Shown here: positions 43,937 to 54,605 of the stretch, one piece after another
Layout: the number at the start of each line of letters is the position of its first letter
Position numbering within the stretch: position 1 is the stretch's first letter
From: Pseudomonas sp. M30-35
GTDB lineage: Bacteria > Pseudomonadota > Gammaproteobacteria > Pseudomonadales > Pseudomonadaceae
Direction of reading: 5' to 3'
Assembly: GCF_002163625.1 (NCBI RefSeq)
Contig: NZ_CP020892.1
Span: forward strand, 2,294,001-2,358,000
DNA: 64,000 nucleotides
Made by a program: the position numbers and the translations under genes
Notes under the pieces: model-generated
Database searches by the model: none
What the model was told of the DNA's origin: nothing
The model's input: only the letters and a program-made list of their open reading frames with translations

Positions 43937-44563
43937 ATGCGCCTTTTTCGCATGTTGTTACTGAGTGTGCTGAGTCTGACCTGCCTCAATGCTGTGGCTG
44001 ATGAAAGCGCTGCGGTTAAGCGCCTGACTGAACTGCTCAATCAAGCACAGACCATCACGGCTCGGTTCTCTCAACTGACCCTCGATGGCAGCGGTAGCCA
44101 GCTACAAGAAACGGCCGGTGAATTAGCCCTCAAGCGCCCTGGTTTGTTCCGCTGGCACACCGATGCGCCGCAGGAGCAGTTGCTGGTCTCAAACGGTAAA
44201 AAGGTCTGGTTGTACGATCCAGACCTGGAGCAAGTGACGATCCAGGAAATGGATCAGCGCTTGACCCATACGCCAGCGCTTTTACTTTCCGGTGATGTAT
44301 CAAAAATCAGCGAAAGCTTCGCCATCAGTTACAAAGAGGCGGGCAACGTAGTTGATTTCACATTAAAACCTAAATCCAAAGACACGCTGTTCGATAACCT
44401 ACGCCTGTCCTTTCGTAGTGGCGTGCTCAATGACATGCAGCTGATTGACAGCATTGGCCAGCGCACCAACATCTTGTTCCTCAATGTGAAGATGAATCAG
44501 CCAATCAAGGAAAGCGAGTTCACCTTTGAAGTGCCTGAAGGTGCAGACGTCATCCAAGAGTAA
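43937..44563 (+). CDS. lolA: Outer-membrane lipoprotein carrier protein LolA
   Basis: This periplasmic chaperone carries lipoproteins from LolCDE to LolB. It has 208 residues, with a signal peptide ending near residue 21 ([11 protein letters not shown]). The family pattern includes [37 protein letters not shown] and [21 protein letters not shown] site precedes the ATG. It is followed by rarA, 19 bp downstream. Confidence 0.96.
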   Translation: MRLFRMLLLSVLSLTCLNAVADESAAVKRLTELLNQAQTITARFSQLTLDGSGSQLQETAGELALKRPGLFRWHTDAPQEQLLVSNGKKVWLYDPDLEQVTIQEMDQRLTHTPALLLSGDVSKISESFAISYKEAGNVVDFTLKPKSKDTLFDNLRLSFRSGVLNDMQLIDSIGQRTNILFLNVKMNQPIKESEFTFEVPEGADVIQE

Positions 44564-44582
44564 GAGGTTGTAACGCGCCCCC

Positions 44583-45905
44583 ATGGATTTGTTTCGCAAG
44601 GCACCTGTTGCTCAACCTCTGGCCGCTCGCCTGCGCGCAGCGACGCTGGATGAGTATGTCGGTCAGGAGCACTTGCTCGCCCGTGGCAAGCCGCTGCGCG
44701 AGGCGTTGGAGCAGGGCGCGCTGCACTCGATGATTTTCTGGGGGCCGCCAGGGGTGGGCAAAACCACCTTGGCCCGTTTGTTGGCTCAGGTTTCTGATGC
44801 GCACTTTGAAACCATCTCGGCGGTGCTTTCAGGGGTTAAAGAGATTCGTCAGGCGGTCGAGGTTGCCCAGCAACACGCCGCGCAATATGGTCGGCAAACC
44901 ATCCTGTTTGTCGACGAAGTCCATCGCTTCAACAAATCGCAGCAGGATGCGTTTCTGCCTTACGTTGAAGACGGCACCCTGATTTTCATTGGTGCGACCA
45001 CTGAAAACCCATCGTTTGAGCTGAACAACGCATTGCTCTCGCGGGCGCGGGTTTATGTGCTCAAAAGCCTGGATGAAACCGCGTTGCGCAAGCTGGTTGA
45101 TCGCGCATTGCATGACCCCAAAGGCTTGGCTGACCGTCAATTGAGCTTGCCTGACGACAGCTTCGCAATCCTGATGGCTGCCGCTGATGGCGATGGTCGA
45201 CGTCTGCTTAATTTTCTTGAGAACGCCGCAGACTTGGCCGATGACGGCGGGGTGATCACCCCTGAATTGTTGCAAGACCTGCTGGGTGATAGCCGTCGAC
45301 GCTTCGACAAGGGTGGCGAGGCGTTCTATGACCAGATTTCCGCACTGCATAAGTCAGTGCGCGGCTCCAGCCCAGATGGTGCCTTGTATTGGTATGCGCG
45401 CATGATCGATGGCGGTTGTGATCCGCTGTACATCGCCCGGCGCGTGGTGCGCATGGCCAGCGAAGACATTGGCAATGCTGATCCGCGTGCACTCAGCCTC
45501 TGCTTATCCGCTTGGGACGTTCAGGAGCGTCTTGGCAGCCCCGAAGGTGAGCTGGCGGTTGCCCAGGCAATTGTCTATTTGGCCTGTGCGCCCAAAAGCA
45601 ACGCGGTATACAGCGCGTTCAAGGCCGCCATGCGTGATGTGGCCGAAAACGGTTCGATGGAAGTGCCGCTGCATCTGCGTAACGCGCCGACCAAGCTGAT
45701 GAAGCAACTCGGTTATGGCGATGAATACCGTTACGCCCATGATGAGCCGGATGCTTATGCAGCTGGCGAAGACTACTTCCCTGAGCAACTTGAGCCGCGC
45801 CAGTATTACCAGCCGGTGCCGCGTGGCCTTGAACTGAAAATTGGCGACAAACTCAAACATTTAGCGGCGCAGGATGCGGCCAGCTCACGTAAGCGGAGAG
45901 AGTGA
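44583..45905 (+). CDS. rarA: Replication-associated recombination protein RarA
   Basis: This is an AAA+ clamp-loader-like ATPase acting at stalled forks (MgsA/Mgs1 family). It has 440 residues with Walker [10 protein letters not shown] and Walker [17 protein letters not shown]. The C-terminal tetramerisation domain includes [18 protein letters not shown]. The stop overlaps the crcB start by one base (TGATG). Confidence 0.96.
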   Translation: MDLFRKAPVAQPLAARLRAATLDEYVGQEHLLARGKPLREALEQGALHSMIFWGPPGVGKTTLARLLAQVSDAHFETISAVLSGVKEIRQAVEVAQQHAAQYGRQTILFVDEVHRFNKSQQDAFLPYVEDGTLIFIGATTENPSFELNNALLSRARVYVLKSLDETALRKLVDRALHDPKGLADRQLSLPDDSFAILMAAADGDGRRLLNFLENAADLADDGGVITPELLQDLLGDSRRRFDKGGEAFYDQISALHKSVRGSSPDGALYWYARMIDGGCDPLYIARRVVRMASEDIGNADPRALSLCLSAWDVQERLGSPEGELAVAQAIVYLACAPKSNAVYSAFKAAMRDVAENGSMEVPLHLRNAPTKLMKQLGYGDEYRYAHDEPDAYAAGEDYFPEQLEPRQYYQPVPRGLELKIGDKLKHLAAQDAASSRKRRE

Positions 45906-46279
45906 TGATCAAGATAGTCGCAGCCGTTGCAGCAGGTGGTGCGCTGGGCAGTTCTCTACGTTTTTTAACCAGTGTTTGGGTGCAGCGTAACTGGCCGCAG
46001 CATTTTTATATGGCCACTTTTAGTGTCAATATTATCGGTTGCTTTCTGATCGGTCTGCTAAGCGGGCTATTTATGCTGCGCACCGATATTCCGCTTGAGT
46101 TACGTACCGGCATCACTGTTGGCGTACTGGGTGGCTTGACGACATTCTCATCATTTAGCTTGGAAACCCTGCGTTTGATTGAGGGCGGTCAGGCGGCGAT
46201 TGCTATGGGTTATCTGGCGGCGAGTTTGATTGGTGGCTTGTTGGCTGCGTGGGCTGGGTTGTCCTTGGCGCGCATGTAA
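45905..46279 (+). CDS. crcB: Fluoride ion channel CrcB/Fluc
   Basis: This is a dual-topology fluoride exporter, with 124 residues and four TM helices. The motifs [10 protein letters not shown] in helix 1, [11 protein letters not shown] in helix 2 and [10 protein letters not shown] in helix 3 (the helix break with the Na+ site) are the Fluc signatures. The ATG at 45905 overlaps the rarA stop. No fluoride riboswitch is visible, as expected for a gene expressed from an upstream promoter. Confidence 0.95.
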   Translation: MIKIVAAVAAGGALGSSLRFLTSVWVQRNWPQHFYMATFSVNIIGCFLIGLLSGLFMLRTDIPLELRTGITVGVLGGLTTFSSFSLETLRLIEGGQAAIAMGYLAASLIGGLLAAWAGLSLARM

Positions 46280-46437
46280 GCGGGCTTATTTGAGCGATTA
46301 CCATGCTTTTTTGTCAGTGCAGTCACGCGAATGACTACTTTTTGTAGCAGATGCTTAGCACTCGGCGCCGTGAACCCTTAAACTTCACCTCATTCTGTCT
46401 CATGGCTTAGGCCATGCAATTCACACTTTTGTATTGA

Positions 46438-47727
<1,290 letters not shown>

Positions 47728-47821
47728 TTTGAACTCGCTAGCGGGTAATCGCTAGCTGGCTACACCGATTGCGGGTGCTGCTCTGGCATCCGCTTTAGAT
47801 TTGTTGTCTGTTGAGGCCGTC

Positions 47822-49231
47822 ATGGATTTTCTGCCCTTGTTCCACAAACTCAAGGACCGCTTGGTTTTGGTCGTTGGGGGTGGTGAAGTCGCGGTGCGTA
47901 AAGCGCGTTTGTTGGCTGATGCCGGTGCGCGGTTGCGTGTAGTCGCTCCAGATATTCGCGCCGAACTCAGCGAAATGGTCGAGGCGGGCGGTGGCGAGTT
48001 GCTGCTGCGCGGTTATCAAGCAGAAGACCTTGAAGGCGTAACCCTGATCATTGCCGCTACGGATGATGAACCGCTTAATGCGCAAATCTCGGCGCAGGCT
48101 CAAGCGCTGGGCATCCCGGTAAATGTGGTGGATGCGCCGGCATTGTGCAGTGTGATATTTCCGGCCATTGTTGATCGCTCGCCCTTGATCGTGGCGATTA
48201 CCAGTGGCGGTGATGCTCCAGTGTTAGCGCGGCTGATTCGCGCCAAGATCGAAACCTGGATTCCATCGACTTACGGTCAATTGGCCGGTTTGGCGAAAAA
48301 ATTTCGCGCTCAGGTTAAAGCCCTATTTCCGAATGTCCAGCAGCGCCGGGTCTTTTGGGAGGATGTGTTTCAGGGGCAGGTTGCCGAGAGTGTATTCGCA
48401 GGCAAACTGCATGAAGGTGAGCGCCTGCTGGCCGAGAAAGTCGCCGGTGCAGCACCGCAAATGCTTGGTGAAGTGTATTTGGTCGGTGCCGGCCCTGGTG
48501 ATCCAGACCTGCTGACATTCCGTGCCTTGCGCTTGATGCAGCAAGCTGATGTGGTGCTCTATGACCGCTTGGTCGCACCCGCCATTATCGAGCTGTGTCG
48601 GCGCGATGCTGAACGTATCTATGTTGGCAAGCAGCGTTCTGATCACGCGGTTCCCCAAGAGCAGATAAATCAGCGGTTGGTCGATTTAGCCAAACAAGGC
48701 AAACGAGTATTGCGGCTCAAAGGTGGTGATCCGTTTATCTTTGGCCGCGGTGGCGAGGAGATCGAGGAGCTCGCGGCCAATGGCATTCCTTTTCAAGTCG
48801 TACCGGGTATCACTGCGGCCAGTGGCTGCGCGGCCTATGCCGGGATTCCATTGACGCACCGTGACCATGCTCAATCCGTGCGCTTCGTTACCGGTCATTT
48901 GAAAGATGGTAGCAGCGATTTGCCCTGGACTGAGTTAACCGCTTCGAGTCAGACGCTCGTGTTCTATATGGGCTTGGTCGGTCTGCCGGTGATTTGCCAG
49001 CAATTAATCGCCCATGGTCGTGCAGCAAGCACGCCAGCCGCGCTGATCGAGCAGGGCACAACGCAGAATCAGCGGGTCTATACCGGCACTTTGGCTGACT
49101 TGCCGCAGTTGGTTGCCGAGCATGCGGTTCGCGCTCCGACGCTGGTTATCGTCGGTGAGGTGGTGCAATTACGCGAGAAGCTGGCCTGGTTTGAGGGGGG
49201 TGAAGTTAAAGCTGCTCAGACGAAAGCCTGA
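47822..49231 (+). CDS. cysG: Siroheme synthase CysG (trifunctional)
   Basis: It makes siroheme from uroporphyrinogen III for sulfite and nitrite reductases. It has 469 residues. The N-terminal dehydrogenase/ferrochelatase domain has the NAD loop [12 protein letters not shown]. The C-terminal SAM-dependent methyltransferase has [18 protein letters not shown] and [16 protein letters not shown]. The ATG at 47822 ([10 protein letters not shown]) is the standard family start. The frame is open 21 bp further. A 7-bp inverted repeat (47737-47756) lies in the serS-cysG gap. Confidence 0.96.
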   Translation: MDFLPLFHKLKDRLVLVVGGGEVAVRKARLLADAGARLRVVAPDIRAELSEMVEAGGGELLLRGYQAEDLEGVTLIIAATDDEPLNAQISAQAQALGIPVNVVDAPALCSVIFPAIVDRSPLIVAITSGGDAPVLARLIRAKIETWIPSTYGQLAGLAKKFRAQVKALFPNVQQRRVFWEDVFQGQVAESVFAGKLHEGERLLAEKVAGAAPQMLGEVYLVGAGPGDPDLLTFRALRLMQQADVVLYDRLVAPAIIELCRRDAERIYVGKQRSDHAVPQEQINQRLVDLAKQGKRVLRLKGGDPFIFGRGGEEIEELAANGIPFQVVPGITAASGCAAYAGIPLTHRDHAQSVRFVTGHLKDGSSDLPWTELTASSQTLVFYMGLVGLPVICQQLIAHGRAASTPAALIEQGTTQNQRVYTGTLADLPQLVAEHAVRAPTLVIVGEVVQLREKLAWFEGGEVKAAQTKA

Positions 49232-49236
49232 GCAGC
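49211..49236. terminator. Hairpin between convergent cysG and glutathionyl-hydroquinone reductase genes
   Basis: GCTGCTCAG (49211-49219) and CTGAGCAGC (49228-49236) pair perfectly around an 8-base loop that includes the last cysG codons and stop. The minus-strand product is followed by a T-rich stretch, so it mainly suits the minus-strand gene ending at 49254. Confidence 0.5.
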
Positions 49237-49253
49237 ACTTCAATCGACTGGCT

Positions 49254-50255
49254 TTAATCTCCGCTGTAGATACCTTTGCCCGGCAGGCGCGCTCGGTCAT
49301 GTGCGCGTTGTAGACCAAGAGCTGGGCCTTTAGGCACTATACCCGTTGGGTTAATGGTGCTGTGGCTGGCGTAGTAATGATGCTTGATGTGCTCGAAATC
49401 GACCGTCGGCGTAATGTTTTGCCATTGATACAATTCACGCAGCCAGTTAGATAGATTCGGATAATCCTCAATGCGCTTGAGGTTGCACTTGAAGTGCCCG
49501 TGGTATACCGAATCGAAACGAATCATTGTGGTGAACAAGCGCCAATCGGCTTCGGTCAGGTATTCGCCCGCCAGATAACGCTTGTGCCCAAGTAGCGTGT
49601 CGAGTGCGTCAAGCTCTGCAAACAGCTGATCAAAGGCTTCTTCGTAAGCGTCTTGTGTGGTGGCAAAGCCCGCGCGATAAACACCGTTATTCACGGCTGG
49701 ATAGATGCGCTCATTAAGCGCGTCGATTTCGCCACGCAGTGCCTGCGGATAGAGGTCGAGTTTGTTGTCGGTCAGTTGATTGAATGCGCTGTTGAACATG
49801 CGAATGATTTCCGCAGATTCGTTGCTGACAATTCGTTGTGTTTGCTTGTCCCAAAGCACCGGCACTGTTACTCGACCGCTGTATTGTGGGTCGTCACGTG
49901 TATAGCGCTGATGCAGAAACTCCAGGCCGTCGAGTTTATCGCCGCTTGAACCGGTGGTTTTATCAAAGGTCCAGCCGTTTTCGCGCATCAACCAACTGAC
50001 CACGGACACGTCAATCAACGACTCAAGGCCTTTGAGTTGGCGCAATATCAAGGTTCTATGCGCCCAAGGGCAGGCTAAACAGACATACAGGTGATAACGG
50101 CCCGCTTCAGCCTTGAAGCCGCTGTCGCCATTTGGTCCAGCACTGCCGTCGGCTGTAATCCAGTTACGGCGCTTAGCGCTCTCTCGTTCGAAGCGGCCAT
50201 CGTCTTTGGTGTCGTACCACTGGTCCTGCCACTTGCCATCGACTAACAAACCCAT
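49254..50255 (-). CDS. Glutathionyl-hydroquinone reductase (Xi-class GST, YqjG-like)
   Basis: It reduces glutathionyl-hydroquinones with glutathione. It has 333 residues. The active-site motif CPWAHRTL (about residue 61, catalytic Cys) is in the N-terminal thioredoxin-like domain, preceded by AEAGRYHLYVCLA. The C-terminal all-helical GST domain includes LTEADWRLFTTMIRFD. It is a single gene in the opposite direction to cysG. Confidence 0.9.
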   Translation of the reverse strand: MGLLVDGKWQDQWYDTKDDGRFERESAKRRNWITADGSAGPNGDSGFKAEAGRYHLYVCLACPWAHRTLILRQLKGLESLIDVSVVSWLMRENGWTFDKTTGSSGDKLDGLEFLHQRYTRDDPQYSGRVTVPVLWDKQTQRIVSNESAEIIRMFNSAFNQLTDNKLDLYPQALRGEIDALNERIYPAVNNGVYRAGFATTQDAYEEAFDQLFAELDALDTLLGHKRYLAGEYLTEADWRLFTTMIRFDSVYHGHFKCNLKRIEDYPNLSNWLRELYQWQNITPTVDFEHIKHHYYASHSTINPTGIVPKGPALGLQRAHDRARLPGKGIYSGD

Positions 50256-50366
50256 GATCTATGTCCTTCGCTGCAAGCAAGGCAGAGTACATAGCTGCCT
50301 TGCTTGCCTTAGTGAGTGATGGTCACAGTCTAGCTTGAGTAAATCGATGAAAAGCCGCAAAAAATC

Positions 50367-51365
50367 TTAGATTAAGATCGATTGATTAGATGTGTTTCGG
50401 GCTTCCCAATATGTTTCTGCACGCTCAAAGGCCTGCTCACGCGTTGCGCCAAGCCCGCGCAAGGCCAAGGCTATGGTGCTGATAACCGCCATCTGCGCGT
50501 AACTGTCAGTGACTTCACCGCGCCAAAAACTAGCGAGATATTCAGGCTCAAGATTTTCTGGTTTAACGTGGCGTTGAGCTGACAGCGCGGGCCAGTCCTC
50601 ATCCCAATTCAGCCCATCAGCGGTGCCATAAAGGTGGCTGGTGGCATCTGGATTGATTTCGATTTCACCGCCTTCACCCTTGATCACGATGGCGCAGTCC
50701 CCCAGTAACTGGCTGGCCTCGCGGTGCACGGCTTGATAACCCGGATGAAAAATACTCTGCAAGACGCAGCGTGCACTTAATGGATTGAGAATCCGCGTTA
50801 GTGAATGAATAGGAGAACGCAGGCCAAGGGTATTGCGCAGATCGATCATTTTTTGCAGTTGCGGCGCCCAATCGCCAAGCGGAATAAAGCCTAGCGAATG
50901 CTGCTCAAGTGCGTCATCAACCTCGGTCCATGAGCGACACAGTGGAATATCGAGTTGAGCCAGCAGTTGTTCGCTGTACAAGCGGCCCGCGGTGTGGGCG
51001 CCGCCACCGTGCATGACGATGCGTACGCCATTGGCTGCAAGTGCTTTAGCAGCTAGCAGGTACCAGGGCAGATGACGTTTTTTTCCGGCGTAGCTAGGCC
51101 AGTCGATATCCACGGCTATTTGTGGCGCATTCAGGCGTTCACGGACGGCCTGGGCAAAGCCTGCCATCTCTTCAGCGCTTTCTTCTTTGTGCCTAAGCAG
51201 CATTAAAAAGGCGCCGAGCTGGGTGTCTTCAACTTTGTCGTCAAGCAACATGCCCATCGCGTCATAGGCTTCGCTACGGGTGAGGTTGCGTGCCCCGCGT
51301 TTGCCTTTGCCGAGGATACGCACGAATTGGGCGAAAGGGTGTTCAGCAGGAGTTTGTAAATTCAT
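50367..51365 (-). CDS. Glycosyltransferase family 3 / TrpD2-like protein (YbiB)
   Basis: This is a 332-residue homologue of anthranilate phosphoribosyltransferase, of the YbiB/TrpD2 type, which binds nucleic acid rather than acting in tryptophan synthesis. The N-terminal helical domain shows SEAYDAMGMLLDDKVEDTQLGAFLMLLR. The central glycine loop IVMHGGGAH replaces the classic GTGGD PRPP-binding motif, so TrpD activity is unlikely. It overlaps tusE by ATGA (51362-51365). Confidence 0.85.
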   Translation of the reverse strand: MNLQTPAEHPFAQFVRILGKGKRGARNLTRSEAYDAMGMLLDDKVEDTQLGAFLMLLRHKEESAEEMAGFAQAVRERLNAPQIAVDIDWPSYAGKKRHLPWYLLAAKALAANGVRIVMHGGGAHTAGRLYSEQLLAQLDIPLCRSWTEVDDALEQHSLGFIPLGDWAPQLQKMIDLRNTLGLRSPIHSLTRILNPLSARCVLQSIFHPGYQAVHREASQLLGDCAIVIKGEGGEIEINPDATSHLYGTADGLNWDEDWPALSAQRHVKPENLEPEYLASFWRGEVTDSYAQMAVISTIALALRGLGATREQAFERAETYWEARNTSNQSILI

Positions 51366-51697
51366 AAGCAATTCGTCGGCTTAGGCAAGCCCGCCAGCTT
51401 GGCGGCAAGTTTGGCTGGGGTGCCATTAAATAATCGATTGAGCTGCAGGCTGTTGCCTTTTTCGGGGCCGAGCTTGAGGGCTACATACTTGATCAGTGGG
51501 CGATTGGCCGGCGATAGCTGAAACTCGGCGTAGAACTCACGTAGCAATTTGATTATCTGCCAGTGCTCATCAGTCAGCGTTAAGGCTTCCCGTTGCGCCA
51601 GTGCAGCCGCAACCGGCTCAGACCAGTCGCTCAGCTCGCACAGGTAACCGTCTTTATCCAAGGCAATGTTGCGACCTTCAACCGTCAACTCAGTCAT
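51362..51697 (-). CDS. tusE: Sulfur relay protein TusE (DsrC family)
   Basis: It takes persulfide sulfur from TusBCD and passes it to MnmA for tRNA thiolation. It has 111 residues. The conserved penultimate cysteine is present in the C-terminal arm GLPKPTNCL. The core includes HWQIIKLLREFYAEF. Its start overlaps the tusB stop (ATGA). Confidence 0.95.
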   Translation of the reverse strand: MTELTVEGRNIALDKDGYLCELSDWSEPVAAALAQREALTLTDEHWQIIKLLREFYAEFQLSPANRPLIKYVALKLGPEKGNSLQLNRLFNGTPAKLAAKLAGLPKPTNCL

Positions 51698-51993
51698 ACC
51701 CAGCTATTGACCTTGGCGAACTGCATGCTGAGGCGAACAAATTCAGGGTAATCAATGATTTGTGCGCGTGGAGGAGCAGTGATCGAACGTGCCGCGACAT
51801 CTTCTTCAATCGCATATAGCTTGATTGTGTCAGGTATCAGTTCAAGTGCTTGCAATTGTGCGGTATCGGCAAGCAGGGCGTATACAGCATCGCCACAGAG
51901 CAGCAGGCCATCGGTTTCGCCTAGCAGCCGCAAACAGCTGCTGAGGCTGGCATCAGTGAAGGGTGAGTCTGAGAGTACGTGTAAGGTAGACAT
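51694..51993 (-). CDS. tusB: Sulfurtransferase complex subunit TusB (DsrH family)
   Basis: This is a small 99-residue subunit of the TusBCD heterohexamer. It shows the DsrH pattern LHVLSDSPF and DGLLLCGDAVYAL. Start and stop overlap its neighbours, so tusDCBE is one translationally coupled operon on the minus strand. Confidence 0.92.
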   Translation of the reverse strand: MSTLHVLSDSPFTDASLSSCLRLLGETDGLLLCGDAVYALLADTAQLQALELIPDTIKLYAIEEDVAARSITAPPRAQIIDYPEFVRLSMQFAKVNSWV

Positions 51994-52349
51994 CAGATTG
52001 TAACCACTTGATCGTAGCGCTGAATAAGTGCGCGAAGTTCAGAGTCAGTCAAAACCACAGCTGGCATTGCGATTGAGTCTGGCGACATGCCGCGCTCAGC
52101 CAAGCTGCGCGCCGATACGTAGAGCGACTCGACACCAAACATCGGCAGTGCCTGCAAGTTAGCGCTCAGGTCTTTCTGTTGCAGGGTCGTGGGTTGCTGT
52201 TGCGGTTTGAGTTGCAATGCGCCGTCATCAAGAAACAGCATAGCAATAGGCAGATCGAATGCACCGCCAGCCAAGGCAATATCCAATACCTCACGGGCAC
52301 CAGGCCCGGACCAAGGCGCTTGACGATTGATGATCAATAAAGACTTCAC
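51993..52349 (-). CDS. tusC: Sulfurtransferase complex subunit TusC (DsrF family)
   Basis: This is a 118-residue DsrF-like subunit: SLLIINRQAPWSGPGAREVLDIALAGGAFDLPIAMLFLDDG. The GTG at 52349 lies 1 bp after the tusD stop and gives a family-length protein. The frame also opens at a TTG at 52364 inside tusD. Confidence 0.92.
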   Translation of the reverse strand: MKSLLIINRQAPWSGPGAREVLDIALAGGAFDLPIAMLFLDDGALQLKPQQQPTTLQQKDLSANLQALPMFGVESLYVSARSLAERGMSPDSIAMPAVVLTDSELRALIQRYDQVVTI

Positions 52350-52350
52350 T

Positions 52351-52743
52351 TCAGGCGCCCCCAAAGCAGATTAAACGGTCGGCCACTTGAGCGGCTTCAT
52401 GTAACTGGCCCAATCCGGACAGTTGCCAAGGCGCTTGAATCACAGCTGCTGAGCGTGAATAACGCTGCGCTTCCTCGTCATTCAGTGCGCCACGGCGCAA
52501 TGCTGCGGCAATACACACCACGCCATCGAGTTGCTGTTGTGCAACGAACTCACGCCATTCTCGCGCTATATCAACTTCATCCTGGCCACTGACCACGGTG
52601 CTTGATGCGCTGAATACGCCGTCTTGATAAAAAAACAGCCGAACGATCTCGTGTCCCTCGGCAATTACGGCCTGGGCAAAGCGCAGGGCGCGGCGAGAGG
52701 AGGGTTGATGCGGCGCTGAAAACAATGCGATGGCGAATTTCAT
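52351..52743 (-). CDS. tusD: Sulfurtransferase TusD (DsrE family)
   Basis: This is the 130-residue catalytic subunit of TusBCD. The persulfide-bearing cysteine is in DGVVCIAAALRRG (about residue 77), matching TusD Cys78 of E. coli. First gene of the tusDCBE operon. The operon directly serves MnmA encoded elsewhere in this window. Confidence 0.94.
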   Translation of the reverse strand: MKFAIALFSAPHQPSSRRALRFAQAVIAEGHEIVRLFFYQDGVFSASSTVVSGQDEVDIAREWREFVAQQQLDGVVCIAAALRRGALNDEEAQRYSRSAAVIQAPWQLSGLGQLHEAAQVADRLICFGGA

Positions 52744-52813
52744 AGCAGGGCCAGTCAGTTAAATCTGCACGAATGATAAAGCGTGGCGCCTCAAGATGCT
52801 CGCTATAGAAACG

Positions 52814-52840
52814 AAAAAGCCCGCATAAAGCGGGCTTTTT
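52814..52840 (-). terminator. Terminator of yccA
   Basis: AAAAAGCCCGC (52814-52824) and GCGGGCTTTTT (52830-52840) pair perfectly around a 5-base loop. It lies 16 bp after the yccA stop, and a T-run is present on the minus strand. Confidence 0.88.
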
Positions 52841-52855
52841 GCAACCGCAGACGAA

Positions 52856-53524
52856 TTAGTCGTCGCTGCCCATGATGCCGAAGATCTGCAACAAGCTGAT
52901 GAACAGGTTGTAGATCGACACATACAGGCTGATGGTTGCCATGATGTAGTTGCGCTCACCACCATGGATGATTGCACTGGTCTGGAACAGGATACAAACA
53001 GATGAGAACAGCACGAAACCAGCGCTGATCGCCAGTTGCAGCCCACTAATCTGGAAGAAGAAGCTAGCAACCATCGCACCGATCAGGACAAAGAAACCAG
53101 CAGTGATGAAGCCACTGAGGAAGCTCATGTCTTTGCGGGTGGTCAGTACATAGGCGGACAAGCCAAAAAACACCAAGGCGGTCATGGCAAATGCCGAACT
53201 GACAACTTCCGCGCCGTTAGCCATGCCCATATAGCGGTTGAGGATTGGGCCCAGGGTGTATCCCATGAAACCAGTCAACGCCAGGGTCGAAACTAAACCC
53301 CAAGGCGAGTTGCGCAGTTTTGCCGTAAGGAAGAACAGGCCGTAGAAGCCTACCAATACAACAAAAATGTTGGGGTAAGCGACGTTGGCGCGCTGAGCCA
53401 AGAAAGCAACCAAGCCACTGAAAGCCAGCGTGATCGCTAACAAGCCGTATGTATTGCGTAATACGCGGCTTACTTCCTGCTGCTCGACCTGCGAGCTGTC
53501 GATTGCGTAATTTTGCTGTTGCAT
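52856..53524 (-). CDS. yccA: Bax inhibitor-1/YccA family inner-membrane protein
   Basis: This is a 222-residue protein with seven predicted TM helices. YccA of E. coli is a substrate and modulator of the FtsH protease. Family features are the N-terminal NTYGLLAITLAFSGLVAFLA and the C-terminal ISLYVSIYNLFISLLQIFGI followed by an acidic end (MGSDD). Its location beside tusDCBE is the usual one. Confidence 0.93.
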   Translation of the reverse strand: MQQQNYAIDSSQVEQQEVSRVLRNTYGLLAITLAFSGLVAFLAQRANVAYPNIFVVLVGFYGLFFLTAKLRNSPWGLVSTLALTGFMGYTLGPILNRYMGMANGAEVVSSAFAMTALVFFGLSAYVLTTRKDMSFLSGFITAGFFVLIGAMVASFFFQISGLQLAISAGFVLFSSVCILFQTSAIIHGGERNYIMATISLYVSIYNLFISLLQIFGIMGSDD

Positions 53525-53718
53525 GGCCTCACTCCTAATAAAAAACCATTGGTTCTATAAGCGATACTGACACCGATATTAGCATTGTGTTGAAAAAAAA
53601 CGCTTCAGAGAGTTTGACAGCGTGTTTCGTTCGGGTAAGATTGCCGCCCGCAGTCAGGGAGAAGTGCATTAACATGAGTTAATGTGTTGATCTTAAACAG
53701 AACTGCATATGCAATACT

Positions 53719-53806
53719 GGAAGCGTGGCCGAGTGGTTTAAGGCAACGGTCTTGAAAACCGTCGATGGGAAACTGTCCTAGAGTTCGAATCTCTACGCTT
53801 CCGCCA
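53719..53806 (+). tRNA. tRNA-Ser (anticodon UGA)
   Basis: This is an 88-nt class II tRNA. The acceptor stem GGAAGCG/CGCTTCC is perfect, with discriminator G and an encoded CCA. The anticodon stem ACGGT/ACCGT flanks the loop CTTGAAA, with anticodon TGA at 53753-53755. A long variable arm (about 53762-53779) and the T loop TTCGAAT are present. Confidence 0.97.
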
Positions 53807-53960
53807 TCTTTTTGTGAGAGAGCAAGCGCCAACACGGCGCTTGCTCTTTGACAGCGATTCACCACGCTAGTGATAGCGCACACGCTTAATAGGCAGGGCA
53901 GCCGCTTAAAACAATCAAATGGACCGCTGTATCATGCGGCAAGTTTAGCGAGGTGTTCCA

Positions 53961-54605
53961 TTGATTCGAGTGCTAGTGGTTGATGATCATGACTTGGTTC
54001 GTACCGGAATCAGCAGAATGTTGGCTGATATCGACGGTCTTGCAGTAGTCGGTCAAGCTGAAAGTGGTGAAGAGTCAATTATTAAAACCCGCGAGCTCAA
54101 ACCTGACGTCATCCTTATGGACGTCAAGATGCCGGGTATTGGCGGTCTGGAAGCGACGCGCAAGCTGATTCGCAGTAATCCTGACGTCAAGGTGGTTGCC
54201 GTTACCGCCTGTGAAGAAGACCCATTTCCAACGCGTTTACTGCAAGCAGGGGCTTCTGGCTACCTGACCAAGGGCGCTGCGCTGGATGAAATGGTTCAGG
54301 CCATTCGCATGGTATTTGCCGGGCAGCGTTATATCAGCCCGCAAATTGCACAGCAGCTTGCGTTGAAGTCGTTTCAGCCGCAAAGCAGCAATTCACCGTT
54401 TGATTTGCTTTCAGAGCGTGAAATTCAGGTCGCGTTAATGATTGCCGGCTGCCAAAAAGTGCAGATCATCTCGGACAAGCTGTGCTTGTCGCCGAAGACG
54501 GTCAACACCTATCGATATCGCATTTTTGAAAAGCTAGCGATTACCAGCGACGTTGAACTGGCTTTGCTGGCTGTTCGTCACGGCATGGTCGATGCATCCC
54601 AGTAA
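53961..54605 (+). CDS. gacA: Two-component response regulator GacA
   Basis: This is the global regulator that, with GacS, drives rsmY/rsmZ transcription and so controls biofilm and secondary metabolism. It has 214 residues. The receiver domain has phospho-acceptor Asp54 in ILMDVKMPG, acidic pocket VVDDHD and Lys in YLTKG. The C-terminal LuxR-type HTH is [12 protein letters not shown] plus [16 protein letters not shown]. The start is TTG, as is usual for Pseudomonas gacA. It overlaps uvrC. Confidence 0.97.
   Translation: MIRVLVVDDHDLVRTGISRMLADIDGLAVVGQAESGEESIIKTRELKPDVILMDVKMPGIGGLEATRKLIRSNPDVKVVAVTACEEDPFPTRLLQAGASGYLTKGAALDEMVQAIRMVFAGQRYISPQIAQQLALKSFQPQSSNSPFDLLSEREIQVALMIAGCQKVQIISDKLCLSPKTVNTYRYRIFEKLAITSDVELALLAVRHGMVDASQ

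Noticed and set aside
45700..46000. Fluoride riboswitch before crcB
   Set aside because: crcB starts inside the rarA stop, and no pseudoknot-like conserved leader is visible.
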